This document shows positions 16,724-25,596 of a stretch of DNA of 64,000 bases, in pieces. Under the pieces are notes generated by a model. It worked only from the letters and a program-made list of their open reading frames with translations. It ran no database searches and was not told the origin of the DNA. Each line of letters begins with the position of its first letter. The stretch's first letter is position 1. Both the position numbers and the translations under genes were made by a program. The stretch covers positions 620,001 to 684,000 of the forward strand of contig NZ_LR699553.1 of the NCBI RefSeq assembly GCF_902459535.1, given 5' to 3'. Source of the stretch: Paraburkholderia dioscoreae. Lineage in GTDB: Bacteria > Pseudomonadota > Gammaproteobacteria > Burkholderiales > Burkholderiaceae.

Positions 16724-17190
16724 CCGTCGCGTGGCGGAAAAACGGGGCGATTGGCGGCGTTACGATCGATCTGCTCGTCAAGGTTGCCGATGAGGGGGAT
16801 GCGGACGAGCGCTTCGTTTGTGCACAAACTTGGATGGTGGGTTCGGTATGGTTGCCGCGTTGCATAGGCTGCGTAGCTTGTTGCTGGATCTTCTGGCGGT
16901 CGATTTGCAGACGTAGTTGAAAAGCGAATCTTTGAAATATGGAATCGCGGGAACATCCGTGCGTCGACGGTGGAATCGCTTGTAGTCTTGCACGTATTCA
17001 CTGTTTCGCCGGAGAGGCCAAGACCGGATGGACGGGCAAGGAGGCGTGCATTTGCATATTGTTTTTCGTCGCGGCAGTCGTCAGCATGGGCTAGGAAAGA
17101 CGATGCTGGGCGGAGAGGGGTGGGCAGCCATTTTCACGGGTGCCTCAATGGAATTCGTTTCAGATGGTGGCGACCGCATTCGTAATTACC
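16724..17190. other. Intergenic region, no gene seen
   Basis: This stretch separates the regulator from the tRNA-Lys terminator. Short open frames on both strands have no ribosome site, domain motif or codon bias resembling the neighbours. Confidence 0.4.
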
Positions 17191-17225
17191 AAAGAAAAAG
17201 GGCCTAGCGCGAACGCTAAGCCCTT
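17191..17225 (-). terminator. Rho-independent terminator of tRNA-Lys
   Basis: On the minus strand AGGGCTTAGCG and CGCTAGGCCCT pair around a TTCG loop with one mismatch, followed by TTTTTCTTT. It starts about ten bases after the CCA end of the tRNA. Confidence 0.75.
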
Positions 17226-17233
17226 GAATCTTT

Positions 17234-17309
17234 TGGTAGGCCGTACGGGATTCGAACCTGTGACCAACGGATTAAAAGTCCGCTGCTCTACCAGCTGAGC
17301 TAACGACCC
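17234..17309 (-). tRNA. tRNA-Lys (anticodon TTT)
   Basis: The minus strand reads as a 76-base cloverleaf: acceptor arm GGGTCGT with ACGGCCT (first pair G-T), D loop AGCTCAGCTGGTAGAGC, anticodon loop CTTTTAA with anticodon TTT, T arm with GGTTCGAATCC, and an encoded CCA. A strong terminator follows. Confidence 0.97.
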
Positions 17310-17392
17310 AAAAGAGAAGCGAAATTATAGCGATAGCCGCAGAGAGATGTCAACCCATCGCGACCTCGGCGCTACCGGCACTTCAGATAGTG

Positions 17393-17422
17393 AAAAGCCC
17401 GGATAGCAATACCCGGGCTTTC
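17393..17422 (-). terminator. Terminator of the tol-pal operon
   Basis: AAAGCCCGG and CCGGGCTTT form a nine-base stem around a short loop, followed on the minus strand by T residues. It lies about 70 bases after the cpoB stop codon. Confidence 0.75.
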
Positions 17423-17491
17423 CAGCGAGAGGCGCGCGTGGCTATGAATTCGGACACTGCGCGTTACTGCCAACTGCTTAATCGATACCCA

Positions 17492-18253
17492 CTACTTGAT
17501 CTGCGACAGCTTGCTCTGAGCCGATTGCGCGACGTCCGAGCCGCCGTACTGCGCGACGATCTGCTCCAGCGTCTTGCGGGCCGCGGCCTTCTGACCTTGC
17601 TCGAGCTGATTGTTCGCAATCGCGAGCAGCGCTTCCGGCGCACGCGGATGCTGCGGATAGTTCTTCACCACACCTTGCCAGGTCGCCGTCGAGCCCTTGT
17701 AGTCGCGCAGCGCGTACAACGCGTTGCCCAGCCAGTACTGCGCGGTCGGCTGGTAAGGGCTGTTCGGGAACTTGGAGATGAAGGTGCGGAACGACGCCGC
17801 CGCATTCTTGAAGTCGCCGTTGCGGAACTGCTGCGAAGCCGCGTTGAACGACTCGGTCTCACCCGGCTGCACCTCGCCCTGGACGCCGTCCACCGTTTGC
17901 TGCTGCGGCTCGAATTTCTTCAGGCGCGTGTCCAGATCGGTGTAGTAGTCCTTTTGCTGCTTCTGCAGCGTGGCGAGCTGATTGCCCATGTCCTCGTTCT
18001 GCCCACGCAGCGTAGCGACCTGCTGATTCAACTGGTCGAGACGGTTGGACTGATCGAGGATCGTGCGTTGCGCGGCCGACAACTGACTCGACAGGCTATC
18101 TGTCTTCGAACGCAGATCGAGAATGGCCTGACGGGCCTGATCGTCGTCGAAGATGCCCGCATGCGCGGGCACGGCCGCGAAGGCCATGCCCGCGACGCAG
18201 GCCGCTGCGGCAAACCGCAGCCAGGAGAAACGATGCGTCATTCGGCTCATCAC
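17492..18253 (-). CDS. cpoB: Cell division coordinator CpoB (YbgF), tol-pal operon
   Basis: A 253-residue periplasmic protein. A signal peptide ends AHA before GIFDDDQARQAI; a trimerising coiled coil with many Gln and Asn follows (about 35-115); the C-terminal part (130-250) is three TPR repeats, with ESFNAASQQFRNGDFKNAA and PNSPYQPTAQYWLGNALY. CpoB links the Tol machine to septal peptidoglycan synthesis by PBP1B. It is the last gene of the ybgC-tol-pal cluster, seven bases after pal, and is followed by a terminator. Confidence 0.95.
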   Translation of the reverse strand: MMSRMTHRFSWLRFAAAACVAGMAFAAVPAHAGIFDDDQARQAILDLRSKTDSLSSQLSAAQRTILDQSNRLDQLNQQVATLRGQNEDMGNQLATLQKQQKDYYTDLDTRLKKFEPQQQTVDGVQGEVQPGETESFNAASQQFRNGDFKNAAASFRTFISKFPNSPYQPTAQYWLGNALYALRDYKGSTATWQGVVKNYPQHPRAPEALLAIANNQLEQGQKAAARKTLEQIVAQYGGSDVAQSAQSKLSQIK

Positions 18254-18260
18254 CCGTTAC

Positions 18261-18770
18261 TTACTGTTGATACACGAGGTCGGCGCGGCGGTTTTGTGCC
18301 CACGACGATTCGTCATGACCCGTAGCTTGCGGCTTTTCCTTGCCGAGGCTCACGGCTTCCATTTGCGAGTCCGTCACGCCCATCAGCGACAGCGAACGGC
18401 GCACAGCTTCAGCACGTTTCTGGCCGAGTGCCAGGTTGTACTCGCTGGTGCCGCGTTCGTCGGTGTTGCCCTGGATCAGGACGTGCCGTTGCGGATGGCT
18501 CTTCAGGTATTGCGCGTGTTGTTGCAGCAGCGATTGGTAGTCGTCCTTCACCGAGTAGCTGTCGAAGTCGAAGTAGATGCTGCGCTTGGCAAGCGGGCTG
18601 TTCGGATCGTTCAGCGGATCGACATTGACCGTCGCGACATCGTTCGGGTTCGGCTGTGCCGAGACCGAACCACCCTTGTTGGCGTTTTCGTCGAGCTTGA
18701 CGCCCGAATGACATGCGGCCAACGCGCCGACCATCAATACAGCAAATGCGAAACGAAGTTTAGACATCAT
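18261..18770 (-). CDS. pal: Peptidoglycan-associated lipoprotein Pal
   Basis: A 169-residue outer-membrane lipoprotein. The lipobox is GALAAC with Cys20; after a linker, the OmpA-type peptidoglycan-binding domain shows IYFDFDSYSVKDDY, GNTDERGTSEYNLALGQKRA and ADLVYQQ at the end. It anchors the outer membrane to the cell wall and binds TolB. It lies between tolB and cpoB. Confidence 0.97.
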   Translation of the reverse strand: MMSKLRFAFAVLMVGALAACHSGVKLDENANKGGSVSAQPNPNDVATVNVDPLNDPNSPLAKRSIYFDFDSYSVKDDYQSLLQQHAQYLKSHPQRHVLIQGNTDERGTSEYNLALGQKRAEAVRRSLSLMGVTDSQMEAVSLGKEKPQATGHDESSWAQNRRADLVYQQ

Positions 18771-18802
18771 TTTGTTACTCTCCTTGTGTTATTGCATCAA
18801 CG

Positions 18803-20095
18803 TTATTGCATAAACGGGCCCCAGGACGGCTCGCGTACGCTGCCACCCTGAACGGACAGGACCTGCCGAGTGCGACCGTCGGTCGATACTGCGGCCAACA
18901 CGCCACGGCCGTTCACCTGTGTGGCGTAAAGGATGTACTGACCATTCGCCGCGAAGCTCGGCGATTCGTCATGTGTCGTGTCCGTCAGGCCAGTGGCTGT
19001 GTTGCCTTGCAGGTCCTGGATATAAAGCTTGAACCCGCCGCCGACGCGCGAGATATAAGCGAGCTGTTTGCCGTCCGGGCTCACGCGTGGGCTGGTGTTG
19101 TAGCTGCCCGTGAACGTGACGCGTTGCGCGGCGCCGGCGTTTTCGCCCTGGGCCGACATCTTGTAGATCTGCGGTTGGCCGCCACGGTCGCTGGTGAAAT
19201 AGATCGACTGGCCGTCGGGCGAGAAGCACGGTTCGGTGTCGATCGAGCTGCCTTGCGTGAGACGCCGCAGGCCGCTGCCGTCTGCATTGACGGCGAAAAT
19301 CTGCGTGTTGCCGGTGCGCGAGAGCGCGACGGCCAGCGTGCGTCCATCTGGCGACCAGGCTGGCGCGCTGTTGTTGCCCTTCTGGTCCGAAACCACGATG
19401 CGGCGGCCCGTGGGCAGATCGTGGATGTAGACGATCGGCTTTTTCTTCTCGAACGAAACGTAAGCGACCTTGGTGCCGTCAGGCGACCATGCCGGCGAGA
19501 TGATCGGCTCGGGGCTCGACAGCGCGATATGCGCGTCCTGGCCGTCCGAATCGGAGATCTGCAATTGATAACGGCCGCCCGTCTTGATGACGTACGACAG
19601 GCGCGTGGCGAACACGCCGCGGCCGCCCATCAGCTTCGCGTAAATATAGTCCGCGACCTTGTGCGCGCTCATGCGCAAGCCGCTTTCCGGGCTCACCAGC
19701 ACGAGGCCGCCGAGGCTTTCGCCCTTGACGGTGTCGTACAGCTTGAAGCGCACTTCATACTGGCCGTTCGGCAGGCGGTTCACGCTGCCCGACACGAACG
19801 CATTGGCGCCCTTGGCTTTCCAGCTGCCGAGGTCGACGGAATCCGTTTCGGACACTGGCGTTGAGCCCGCGTCGATGTTCGTGAATTTGCCGCTGCGTTG
19901 CAGATCCTGACGCACGATCGTGCTGACCTGCTGCGGCGAGTTCGCTTCATTGGCGAAATTCGCCGTTGCGATCGGAAACTGGGTGGACCCGACGCCCGTC
20001 ACGAGGACGTTGAGTTGTGCGTTGGCGGCACCGCCGACGGCGATCAGGCACGACGCTACAAGTGTCCGCAGGCCTAGCTTGGTCATCAAACTCAT
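18803..20095 (-). CDS. tolB: Tol-Pal system protein TolB
   Basis: A 430-residue periplasmic protein. A signal peptide ends ANA before QLNVLVTGVG. An N-terminal mixed domain is followed by a six-bladed beta-propeller with recurring SPDG motifs (AWSPDGTKVAYVS, AWSPDGRTLAVA, CFSPDGQSIYFTS, RVSPDGKQLAYIS). It shuttles between TolA and Pal. ATG 20095 is preferred to a TTG six codons upstream because GGGGAA lies before it. A 139-base gap separates it from tolA, so it may have an extra promoter. Confidence 0.96.
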   Translation of the reverse strand: MSLMTKLGLRTLVASCLIAVGGAANAQLNVLVTGVGSTQFPIATANFANEANSPQQVSTIVRQDLQRSGKFTNIDAGSTPVSETDSVDLGSWKAKGANAFVSGSVNRLPNGQYEVRFKLYDTVKGESLGGLVLVSPESGLRMSAHKVADYIYAKLMGGRGVFATRLSYVIKTGGRYQLQISDSDGQDAHIALSSPEPIISPAWSPDGTKVAYVSFEKKKPIVYIHDLPTGRRIVVSDQKGNNSAPAWSPDGRTLAVALSRTGNTQIFAVNADGSGLRRLTQGSSIDTEPCFSPDGQSIYFTSDRGGQPQIYKMSAQGENAGAAQRVTFTGSYNTSPRVSPDGKQLAYISRVGGGFKLYIQDLQGNTATGLTDTTHDESPSFAANGQYILYATQVNGRGVLAAVSTDGRTRQVLSVQGGSVREPSWGPFMQ

Positions 20096-20234
20096 GCTGT
20101 ATGGATTCCCCAAAAACGGTTTTACTAACGCTTCAAGACAGCAGACAGACCCGCAAAGAACTAATTCGTTCCCGAGCGCGCCCCCGTGGGCGGGGCGCCG
20201 TGTCTGCTGTCAACTGACTGTCAAACTACTGGAA

Positions 20235-21254
20235 TCAACCGGCCGGGCGCAACGTAATCAGGAAGCTGGTCGGTGTCTTGCCATTAATGTCCTGAGGCAT
20301 CGGATCAGTACGCTGGACGGCTCGCAGCGCCGCGTCGTCCCATGCCGGGTTGCCGCTGCTGCGCGAAATCGTTGCGCCAAGCAAGGTGCCGGTCGGCGAG
20401 CAACGCACGGAGACCACTGTCTCCAGACCACTCGTTTCACCACCCCAGGTGATATTCGGGCGCACCGCACGACGCACCTTGTCGGAATAACCCGCCGATG
20501 CTGCAGTACCACCCGAGCCGCTACCCGTGCCGCTCTTTCCAAGCCCATCGCTGGTGGTCGAGCCGGTGCCGGCGGCGGCGAGACCCTGCATCTGCGCGAG
20601 CCGCGCGCGGCGCTCCGCATCCAGTTTCTTCGCTTGCGCCGCAGCGTCCGCTTGCGCCTTGGCCTTCGCAGCTTTCTGCGCGTCGGCCTTCTTCTGCGCC
20701 TCAGCGTCGGCTTGCTTCTGCTGTTCCTGCTGCTGTTCTTTCAACTGCTGCTGCTTTTGCTGCTCGGCCAATTGCTGTTGTTTCAGCTTGCTGGCCTCCT
20801 GCTGCTGTTGCTTCTGTTTGGCTGCCGCAGCCTTCTGCGCGGCAAGTTGCGCTGCCTGGTCCGCGGCCAACTGCTGTTGACGCTTCGCCTCGGCTTCCTG
20901 CTGGGCCTGCAGCTTTTGCTGACGCTGCTGTTCGGCCAACTGAGCCTGACGAGCCGCTTCCTGTTGCTGGCGCTTTTTTTCCTGCAACGCGATGTCGGCC
21001 TGTTCGTCGCGTACGGGTGGGGCAGGAGCCACGGGCACCGGCGCCGGCGGCGGAACGGGACGCGGGATCGCCGTGTCCGGCACTTCAGTCCACAGCTCCG
21101 CTTCCGCGCCTTCGGGCGTACTGTTTTGCCACTGAATGCCGTGATACAGGAAGAACCCGAGCAGCGCGTGCATCACGAGAGCGAACACAAAGGCTCGCCC
21201 GGTGCCGCGTTCACGCGGTGGCTGGAGGGGGTATTCGGAATTCTTGCGGATCAT
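20235..21254 (-). CDS. tolA: Tol-Pal system protein TolA
   Basis: A 339-residue protein: one N-terminal membrane helix (about 27-45, FVFALVMHALLGFFLYHGI), a Pro-rich stretch, a long Gln/Ala/Lys helix (about 80-215) built of low-complexity repeats, a Gly/Ser hinge, and a TonB-like C-terminal domain with VVSVRCSPTGTLLGATISRSSG. It transmits proton-motive force from TolQR to TolB and Pal. The start overlaps tolR by four bases. Confidence 0.95.
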   Translation of the reverse strand: MIRKNSEYPLQPPRERGTGRAFVFALVMHALLGFFLYHGIQWQNSTPEGAEAELWTEVPDTAIPRPVPPPAPVPVAPAPPVRDEQADIALQEKKRQQQEAARQAQLAEQQRQQKLQAQQEAEAKRQQQLAADQAAQLAAQKAAAAKQKQQQQEASKLKQQQLAEQQKQQQLKEQQQEQQKQADAEAQKKADAQKAAKAKAQADAAAQAKKLDAERRARLAQMQGLAAAGTGSTTSDGLGKSGTGSGSGGTAASAGYSDKVRRAVRPNITWGGETSGLETVVSVRCSPTGTLLGATISRSSGNPAWDDAALRAVQRTDPMPQDINGKTPTSFLITLRPAG

Positions 21255-21697
21255 TGCGATTTGACGAGCAATCCAACGCGCTTGACGCCGCGCGCTTTCA
21301 GCTCGGACATCACATTCATCACGACTTCGTACTTGACGGTCTTGTCGGCGGCGATCACGACGGGCTGATCGGGATGCGATTGCGCGCGCTCGGCGATGAA
21401 GCCGTTCAGATCGGCCTTGGTCATGTCTTCCTGCTGCTGCGCACCCGAATCGTCCTTGTATTTGACGCTCATGTTGCCGTCCGCGCGAATGTTCACGATG
21501 ACGGGCGGCGTTTGCTGCTGGGGCGCCGCGCCGCCGACGGTCGGCAGATTGACGATCGACGGGGCCACGAGCGGCGCGGTCACCATGAAGATCACGAGCA
21601 GCACGAGCATCACGTCGATGTACGGCACGACATTGATGTCGGCCATCGCGCGGCGCGAGCGGCTGCCGCGCATGCTGGAGGAGCGAGAGCCTGCCAT
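21251..21697 (-). CDS. tolR: Tol-Pal system protein TolR (ExbD family)
   Basis: A 148-residue inner-membrane protein. It has one helix carrying the proton-path aspartate in ADINVVPYIDVMLVLLVIF, then a periplasmic domain ending RVGLLVKSQ. It forms the proton channel with TolQ. ATG 21697 lies ten bases after the tolQ stop with AGGAGT upstream; a longer reading to 21838 would run back into tolQ. Overlaps tolA by ATGA. Confidence 0.96.
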   Translation of the reverse strand: MAGSRSSSMRGSRSRRAMADINVVPYIDVMLVLLVIFMVTAPLVAPSIVNLPTVGGAAPQQQTPPVIVNIRADGNMSVKYKDDSGAQQQEDMTKADLNGFIAERAQSHPDQPVVIAADKTVKYEVVMNVMSELKARGVKRVGLLVKSQ

Positions 21698-21707
21698 CGT
21701 GGACTCC

Positions 21708-22385
21708 TTACTGTGCCTGGCGCTGCAGAATGTTCGAGAATTCTTCGATGAAGGTCTCGAAGCGGATCGCCAGACGGTCGATGTCGTGCGCGTAGCGATT
21801 GTAGGCAACCACGGCCGGAATCGCAGCGAACAGGCCAATTGCGGTAGCGGTCAGCGCTTCGGCGATGCCCGGTGCGACGTTCGCCAGCGTAGCCTGCTGC
21901 ACGTTGGCGAGGCCGCGGAACGCGTTCATGATCCCCCACACCGTGCCGAACAGACCGATATACGGGCTGACCGAGCCAACCGAGGCGAGAAACGCGAGAT
22001 TGGCTTCGAGCACGTCCATTTCACGCTGGAACGCGGCACGCATGGCACGCCGCGCGCCGTCGAGAATTGCACCAGGATCATTAAGGCGTTTTTCCTTGCC
22101 TTTCAGGAATTCGCGCATGCCGGACTCGAAAATCCGCTCCAGTGCGCCGATGGTGTGGCGGTTGTTCGCGGCGCTCTGATAAAGCGCCTGCAGGTCGCCA
22201 CCCGACCAGAAATCGCGTTCGAAACGCTCAGTTTGCGCGCGCGCCCGGCGGATCGCAAACCACTTGCGGAAGATGAAAGTCCACGACAACAGGGACAGCA
22301 GCAGCAGCAGAGCCATGACGGCCTGCGCCAGTAGGCTCGCATTGAGTACGAGGGAAACGATCGACAGATCTTGTGTAGTGTTCAT
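21708..22385 (-). CDS. tolQ: Tol-Pal system protein TolQ (ExbB family)
   Basis: A 225-residue inner-membrane protein with three helices: residues about 10-35, and the pair around FLASVGSVSPYIGLFGTVWG and ALTATAIGLFAAIPAVVAYN, the MotA/ExbB/TolQ signature. It is the stator of the Tol motor. ATG 22385 gives the standard family N terminus MNTTQDLSIVSLVLNAS; the longer reading to 22490 has no family support. Gene order ybgC-tolQ-tolR-tolA-tolB-pal-cpoB is the standard one. Confidence 0.96.
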   Translation of the reverse strand: MNTTQDLSIVSLVLNASLLAQAVMALLLLLSLLSWTFIFRKWFAIRRARAQTERFERDFWSGGDLQALYQSAANNRHTIGALERIFESGMREFLKGKEKRLNDPGAILDGARRAMRAAFQREMDVLEANLAFLASVGSVSPYIGLFGTVWGIMNAFRGLANVQQATLANVAPGIAEALTATAIGLFAAIPAVVAYNRYAHDIDRLAIRFETFIEEFSNILQRQAQ

Positions 22386-22541
22386 AAAGGTTCGTTTTAA
22401 CGTCCCGGGAAGGGGGCGTCCGGCTGCAAGGCTCATCGAAGCTTGCCGTGGGCAAAACGGAAGCGTCGGCGATATTGCGAGCCGAACCATGCTTTGTGTT
22501 GCTGGATCGTTACGAGTTCACTGGCCCCGTAACAACGGGGT

Positions 22542-23012
22542 TCAGTCATTGTCCGTTGACACACCGCTAGCGCTCGCGCCGGGTCCGCGCCGCAAAGCGG
22601 CGAGGACCGGTGGAGGAATCGCGGCCGGCCGCAGTGCAATGCGGTCGACGCAGCCTACCCGGATGGAACCGGTAGCAAGCAGCGTGCCTTCCCGCCATGC
22701 CTCCTGCGCGAAATCGACCGACGCCCGGCCCAGACGCTCGATCCGGCAGACTACGCGGACCACGTCGTCGAGCCGGGCCGGCGCCCGGTAATCGACCGCG
22801 GTGCTGCGGACGATGAAAATCGCGCCCGTTTCTTCCGCGAGCCGATTCTGGTCGACGCCACATGCGCGCAGCCATTCGGTGCGCGCCCGTTCAAAAAATT
22901 TCAGGTAGTTCGCGTAAAACACGATGCCGCCGGCGTCGGTATCTTCGTAATACACGCGGATGGGCCACGTGTAGCCGATTTCCGCGCCGGGCTGGCTGGT
23001 CGACATATTCAT
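22542..23012 (-). CDS. ybgC: Acyl-CoA thioesterase YbgC (hotdog fold)
   Basis: A 156-residue enzyme of the 4-hydroxybenzoyl-CoA thioesterase family. The catalytic segment VYYEDTDAGGIVFYANYLKFFERAR contains the key Asp. It hydrolyses acyl-CoA or acyl-ACP and is tied to phospholipid turnover at the envelope. It opens the tol-pal cluster, 156 bases before tolQ. Several ATG codons lie close together at the 5' end (23036, 23012, 23006); 23012 is a best guess. Confidence 0.93.
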   Translation of the reverse strand: MNMSTSQPGAEIGYTWPIRVYYEDTDAGGIVFYANYLKFFERARTEWLRACGVDQNRLAEETGAIFIVRSTAVDYRAPARLDDVVRVVCRIERLGRASVDFAQEAWREGTLLATGSIRVGCVDRIALRPAAIPPPVLAALRRGPGASASGVSTDND

Positions 23013-23079
23013 GCGGCGCATTTTACCGGAACGCACACCCCAAGGTCTGTTTCAAGATGTGCGCCCCGCCTGGCGGGCT

Positions 23080-23826
23080 TCAGCCGCGATAAACGGACAA
23101 ACCGGCGAACGCTTGAGCCACCGGCATCAGCTCGATCGTGTTGATATTGACGTGCGCCGGGCGGGTGGCGATCCAGTAGATCGAGTCCGCGATGTCTTCG
23201 GGTGTGAGCGGTTGCACGTTTTCGTACACTTTGGCGGCCTTGGCGTCGTCGCCGCGAAAACGTACGTTCGAGAACTCGGTGCCGCCGCACAGGCCCGGCT
23301 CGACGTCGGTCACCCGAAGCGCGGTGCCCGCCAGATCGGCGCGCAGATTCAGGCTGAACTGACGCACGAACGCCTTGGTGGCCCCGTAGACGTTGCCGCC
23401 CGCGTACGGCCAGTTGGCCGCTGACGAGCCCAGATTGAAAATGTGGCCGCGATTGCGTTCCACCATGCCGGGCAGCAAGGCGTGCGTGACCTGCACGAGG
23501 CCTGTGCAGTTGGTCTCGATCATGGTGTTCCAAGCGTCGAGACTCGCTTTTTGCGCCGGCTCCATGCCTAGCGCGAGGCCGGCATTGTTGACCAGCACGT
23601 CGATGGCGGCAAAGCCGGCGGGCAGCGCGGCCGGCACGGCTTCGACGGCGGCGCGGTCGCGTACGTCGAGTTCGTACGGCAGAAGCGCGTCGCCGAGCTC
23701 GTCGGCGAGTTCCTGCAGACGGCCTTTGCGGCGTGCTGTGGCGACGACACGATGGCCGCCCTTGACGAAGGCGCGAGCGATAGCGGCGCCGAATCCCGCT
23801 GACGCTCCGGTGACGAACACGATCAT
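23080..23826 (-). CDS. ydfG: YdfG-type short-chain dehydrogenase (3-hydroxy acid dehydrogenase)
   Basis: A 248-residue SDR enzyme, the same length as E. coli YdfG. It has the NADP motif TGASAGFGAAIA, NNAGLALGMEPA, the catalytic Ser-Tyr-Lys set in NLGSSAANWPYAGGNVYGATKA, and EPGLCGGTEFSNVRF. YdfG oxidises L-allo-threonine, serine and 3-hydroxypropionate with NADP+. It lies alone, 67 bases beyond the ybgC start on the same strand. ATG 23826 has AGGGAA upstream. The same frame stays open far beyond this ATG but only as antisense to glyA. Confidence 0.93.
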   Translation of the reverse strand: MIVFVTGASAGFGAAIARAFVKGGHRVVATARRKGRLQELADELGDALLPYELDVRDRAAVEAVPAALPAGFAAIDVLVNNAGLALGMEPAQKASLDAWNTMIETNCTGLVQVTHALLPGMVERNRGHIFNLGSSAANWPYAGGNVYGATKAFVRQFSLNLRADLAGTALRVTDVEPGLCGGTEFSNVRFRGDDAKAAKVYENVQPLTPEDIADSIYWIATRPAHVNINTIELMPVAQAFAGLSVYRG

Positions 23827-24071
23827 GGCAGTAGTTCCCTGGCTGGTAGGAGAGAAAGATCCCAAGCCTACTTCCATTGCGGCACTGCGGCAAGGATGAA
23901 CCAGCCGTACGAGAGGCTGCGGCAGGGACGCACAGCGGGCTCTCATCGGGCTTTGGTCAGACCTTTGCGCGCCGCCCAGGAGGGCTCTGCAGGCGGTCCG
24001 GCGGGCACCGGCGGCAGCCGCCGGAAGCTGGTTGCCTATTCGATCCGCTTCCAATAAACTAACGCGCTCAT

Positions 24072-24172
24072 CCCTGCGTGACTGGCGATAGAACCGGTTC
24101 AAGCAATCGGATTCAAGGTGGAGCAACCCACCGTGAAGCGCAGGGTGCCGTTTTGCCGTTCGCCTGGGCAGC
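24072..24172 (+). ncRNA. ZTP (pfl-motif) riboswitch upstream of glyA
   Basis: The leader shows the conserved parts of the ZTP aptamer in order: GCGTGACTGGCG (24076-24087), a GGTGG...CCACC hairpin (24117-24132) followed by GTGAAGCGC, and the 3' signature CGCCTGGGCA (24161-24170). This RNA senses ZTP/ZMP, a sign of low 10-formyl-tetrahydrofolate, and switches on one-carbon genes. It is 170 bases before the glyA ATG, a classic target. I see no clear terminator stem, so the mode of control is open. Confidence 0.88.
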
Positions 24173-24342
24173 CGTGATCCGCGCGCATTGATCTGCGCTG
24201 ACGGTGGCTGTCCTGCCTCGCGTGTGCGGCGACTCTCCATCCGCCACGTCAGGGCTGGCCCAGCCGCCAGCAGCGCTGCGTACCCTCTACGCAAGATTCG
24301 GCGCACGATCCGGTCAACCTGAACACAATCAACGGAATCCGT

Positions 24343-25590
24343 ATGTTTGACAGAGCCCAAAGCACCATCGCCAACGTCGATCCTGAACTCTGGAAGGTCA
24401 TCGAGCAGGAAAACCGCCGTCAGGAAGAACACATTGAACTGATCGCGTCGGAAAACTACACGAGCCCGGCTGTCATGGCTGCGCAAGGCTCGCAACTCAC
24501 GAACAAGTACGCCGAAGGGTATCCGGGCAAGCGCTACTACGGCGGCTGCGAGTACGTAGACGTCGCCGAGCAGCTGGCGATCGACCGCGTGAAGCAACTG
24601 TTCGGTGCGGAAGCCGCCAACGTGCAGCCGAACTCGGGCTCGCAGGCCAACCAGGGCGTGTTCTTCGCCGTGCTCAAACCGGGCGACACGATCATGGGCA
24701 TGAGCCTCGCGCACGGAGGCCACCTGACTCACGGTTCGCCGGTCAACATGTCGGGCAAGTGGTTCAACGTGGTGAGCTACGGCCTGAACGAAGCCGAAGA
24801 CATCGACTACGAAGCCGCTGAGAAGCTCGCTCAGGAACACAAACCGAAGCTGATCGTGGCGGGCGCCTCCGCGTTTTCGCTGCGTATCGATTTCGAACGC
24901 ATGTCGAAGATCGCCAAGTCGGTCGGCGCGTATTTCATGGTCGACATGGCGCATTACGCCGGCCTGATCGCCGCGGGCGTCTATCCGAATCCGGTGCCGC
25001 ACGCAGATTTCGTCACCACCACCACGCACAAGAGCCTGCGCGGCCCGCGCGGCGGCGTGATCCTGATGAAGGCTGAGTTCGAAAAGCAGATCAACTCGGC
25101 CATCTTCCCGGGCATTCAAGGTGGACCGTTGATGCACGTGATCGCCGGCAAGGCCGTCGCGTTCAAGGAAGCGCTCTCGCCGGAGTTCAAGGTGTACCAG
25201 CAGCAAGTCGTTGAAAACGCGCGTGTGCTGGCGGAAACGCTGGTTAAGCGCGGTCTGCGCATCGTGTCGGGCCGCACTGAAAGCCATGTGATGCTTGTCG
25301 ACCTGCGTGCGAAGAAGATTACCGGCAAGGCTGCGGAAGCTGCACTGGGTGCTGCTCACATCACGGTCAACAAGAACGCGATTCCGAACGATCCGGAAAA
25401 GCCGTTCGTAACGAGCGGCGTGCGCCTCGGCTCGCCGGCCATGACCACGCGCGGCTTCGGCGTGAAGGAAGCGGAGCAGGTGGGTAACCTGATCGCCGAC
25501 GTGCTGGACAACCCCGAAGACGCAGCCACGATCGAACGTGTGCGCGCGCAGGTCGCCGAGCTGACCCAGCGCTTCCCCGTTTATCGTTAA
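24343..25590 (+). CDS. glyA: Serine hydroxymethyltransferase
   Basis: A 415-residue PLP enzyme. The cofactor lysine sits in VTTTTHKSLRGPRGG; other signatures are IELIASENYTSPAVMAAQGS, NKYAEGYPGKRYYGGCE and NVQPNSGSQANQG. It interconverts serine and glycine, loading tetrahydrofolate with a methylene group. A ZTP riboswitch in the leader ties it to folate status. nrdR begins six bases after its stop, so the two are probably co-transcribed. Confidence 0.98.
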   Translation: MFDRAQSTIANVDPELWKVIEQENRRQEEHIELIASENYTSPAVMAAQGSQLTNKYAEGYPGKRYYGGCEYVDVAEQLAIDRVKQLFGAEAANVQPNSGSQANQGVFFAVLKPGDTIMGMSLAHGGHLTHGSPVNMSGKWFNVVSYGLNEAEDIDYEAAEKLAQEHKPKLIVAGASAFSLRIDFERMSKIAKSVGAYFMVDMAHYAGLIAAGVYPNPVPHADFVTTTTHKSLRGPRGGVILMKAEFEKQINSAIFPGIQGGPLMHVIAGKAVAFKEALSPEFKVYQQQVVENARVLAETLVKRGLRIVSGRTESHVMLVDLRAKKITGKAAEAALGAAHITVNKNAIPNDPEKPFVTSGVRLGSPAMTTRGFGVKEAEQVGNLIADVLDNPEDAATIERVRAQVAELTQRFPVYR

Positions 25591-25596
25591 GCCGCC

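Noticed and set aside
20690..20960. Repetitive CTGCTGTTG-type words that might look like a DNA repeat array
   Set aside because: They encode the TolA helical region; spacing is irregular and no spacers exist, so neither CRISPR nor satellite.
19920..21368. Plus-strand frames of 400-480 residues opposite tolA
   Set aside because: The repetitive Leu/Arg product is the shadow of TolA's Gln/Ala/Lys helix.
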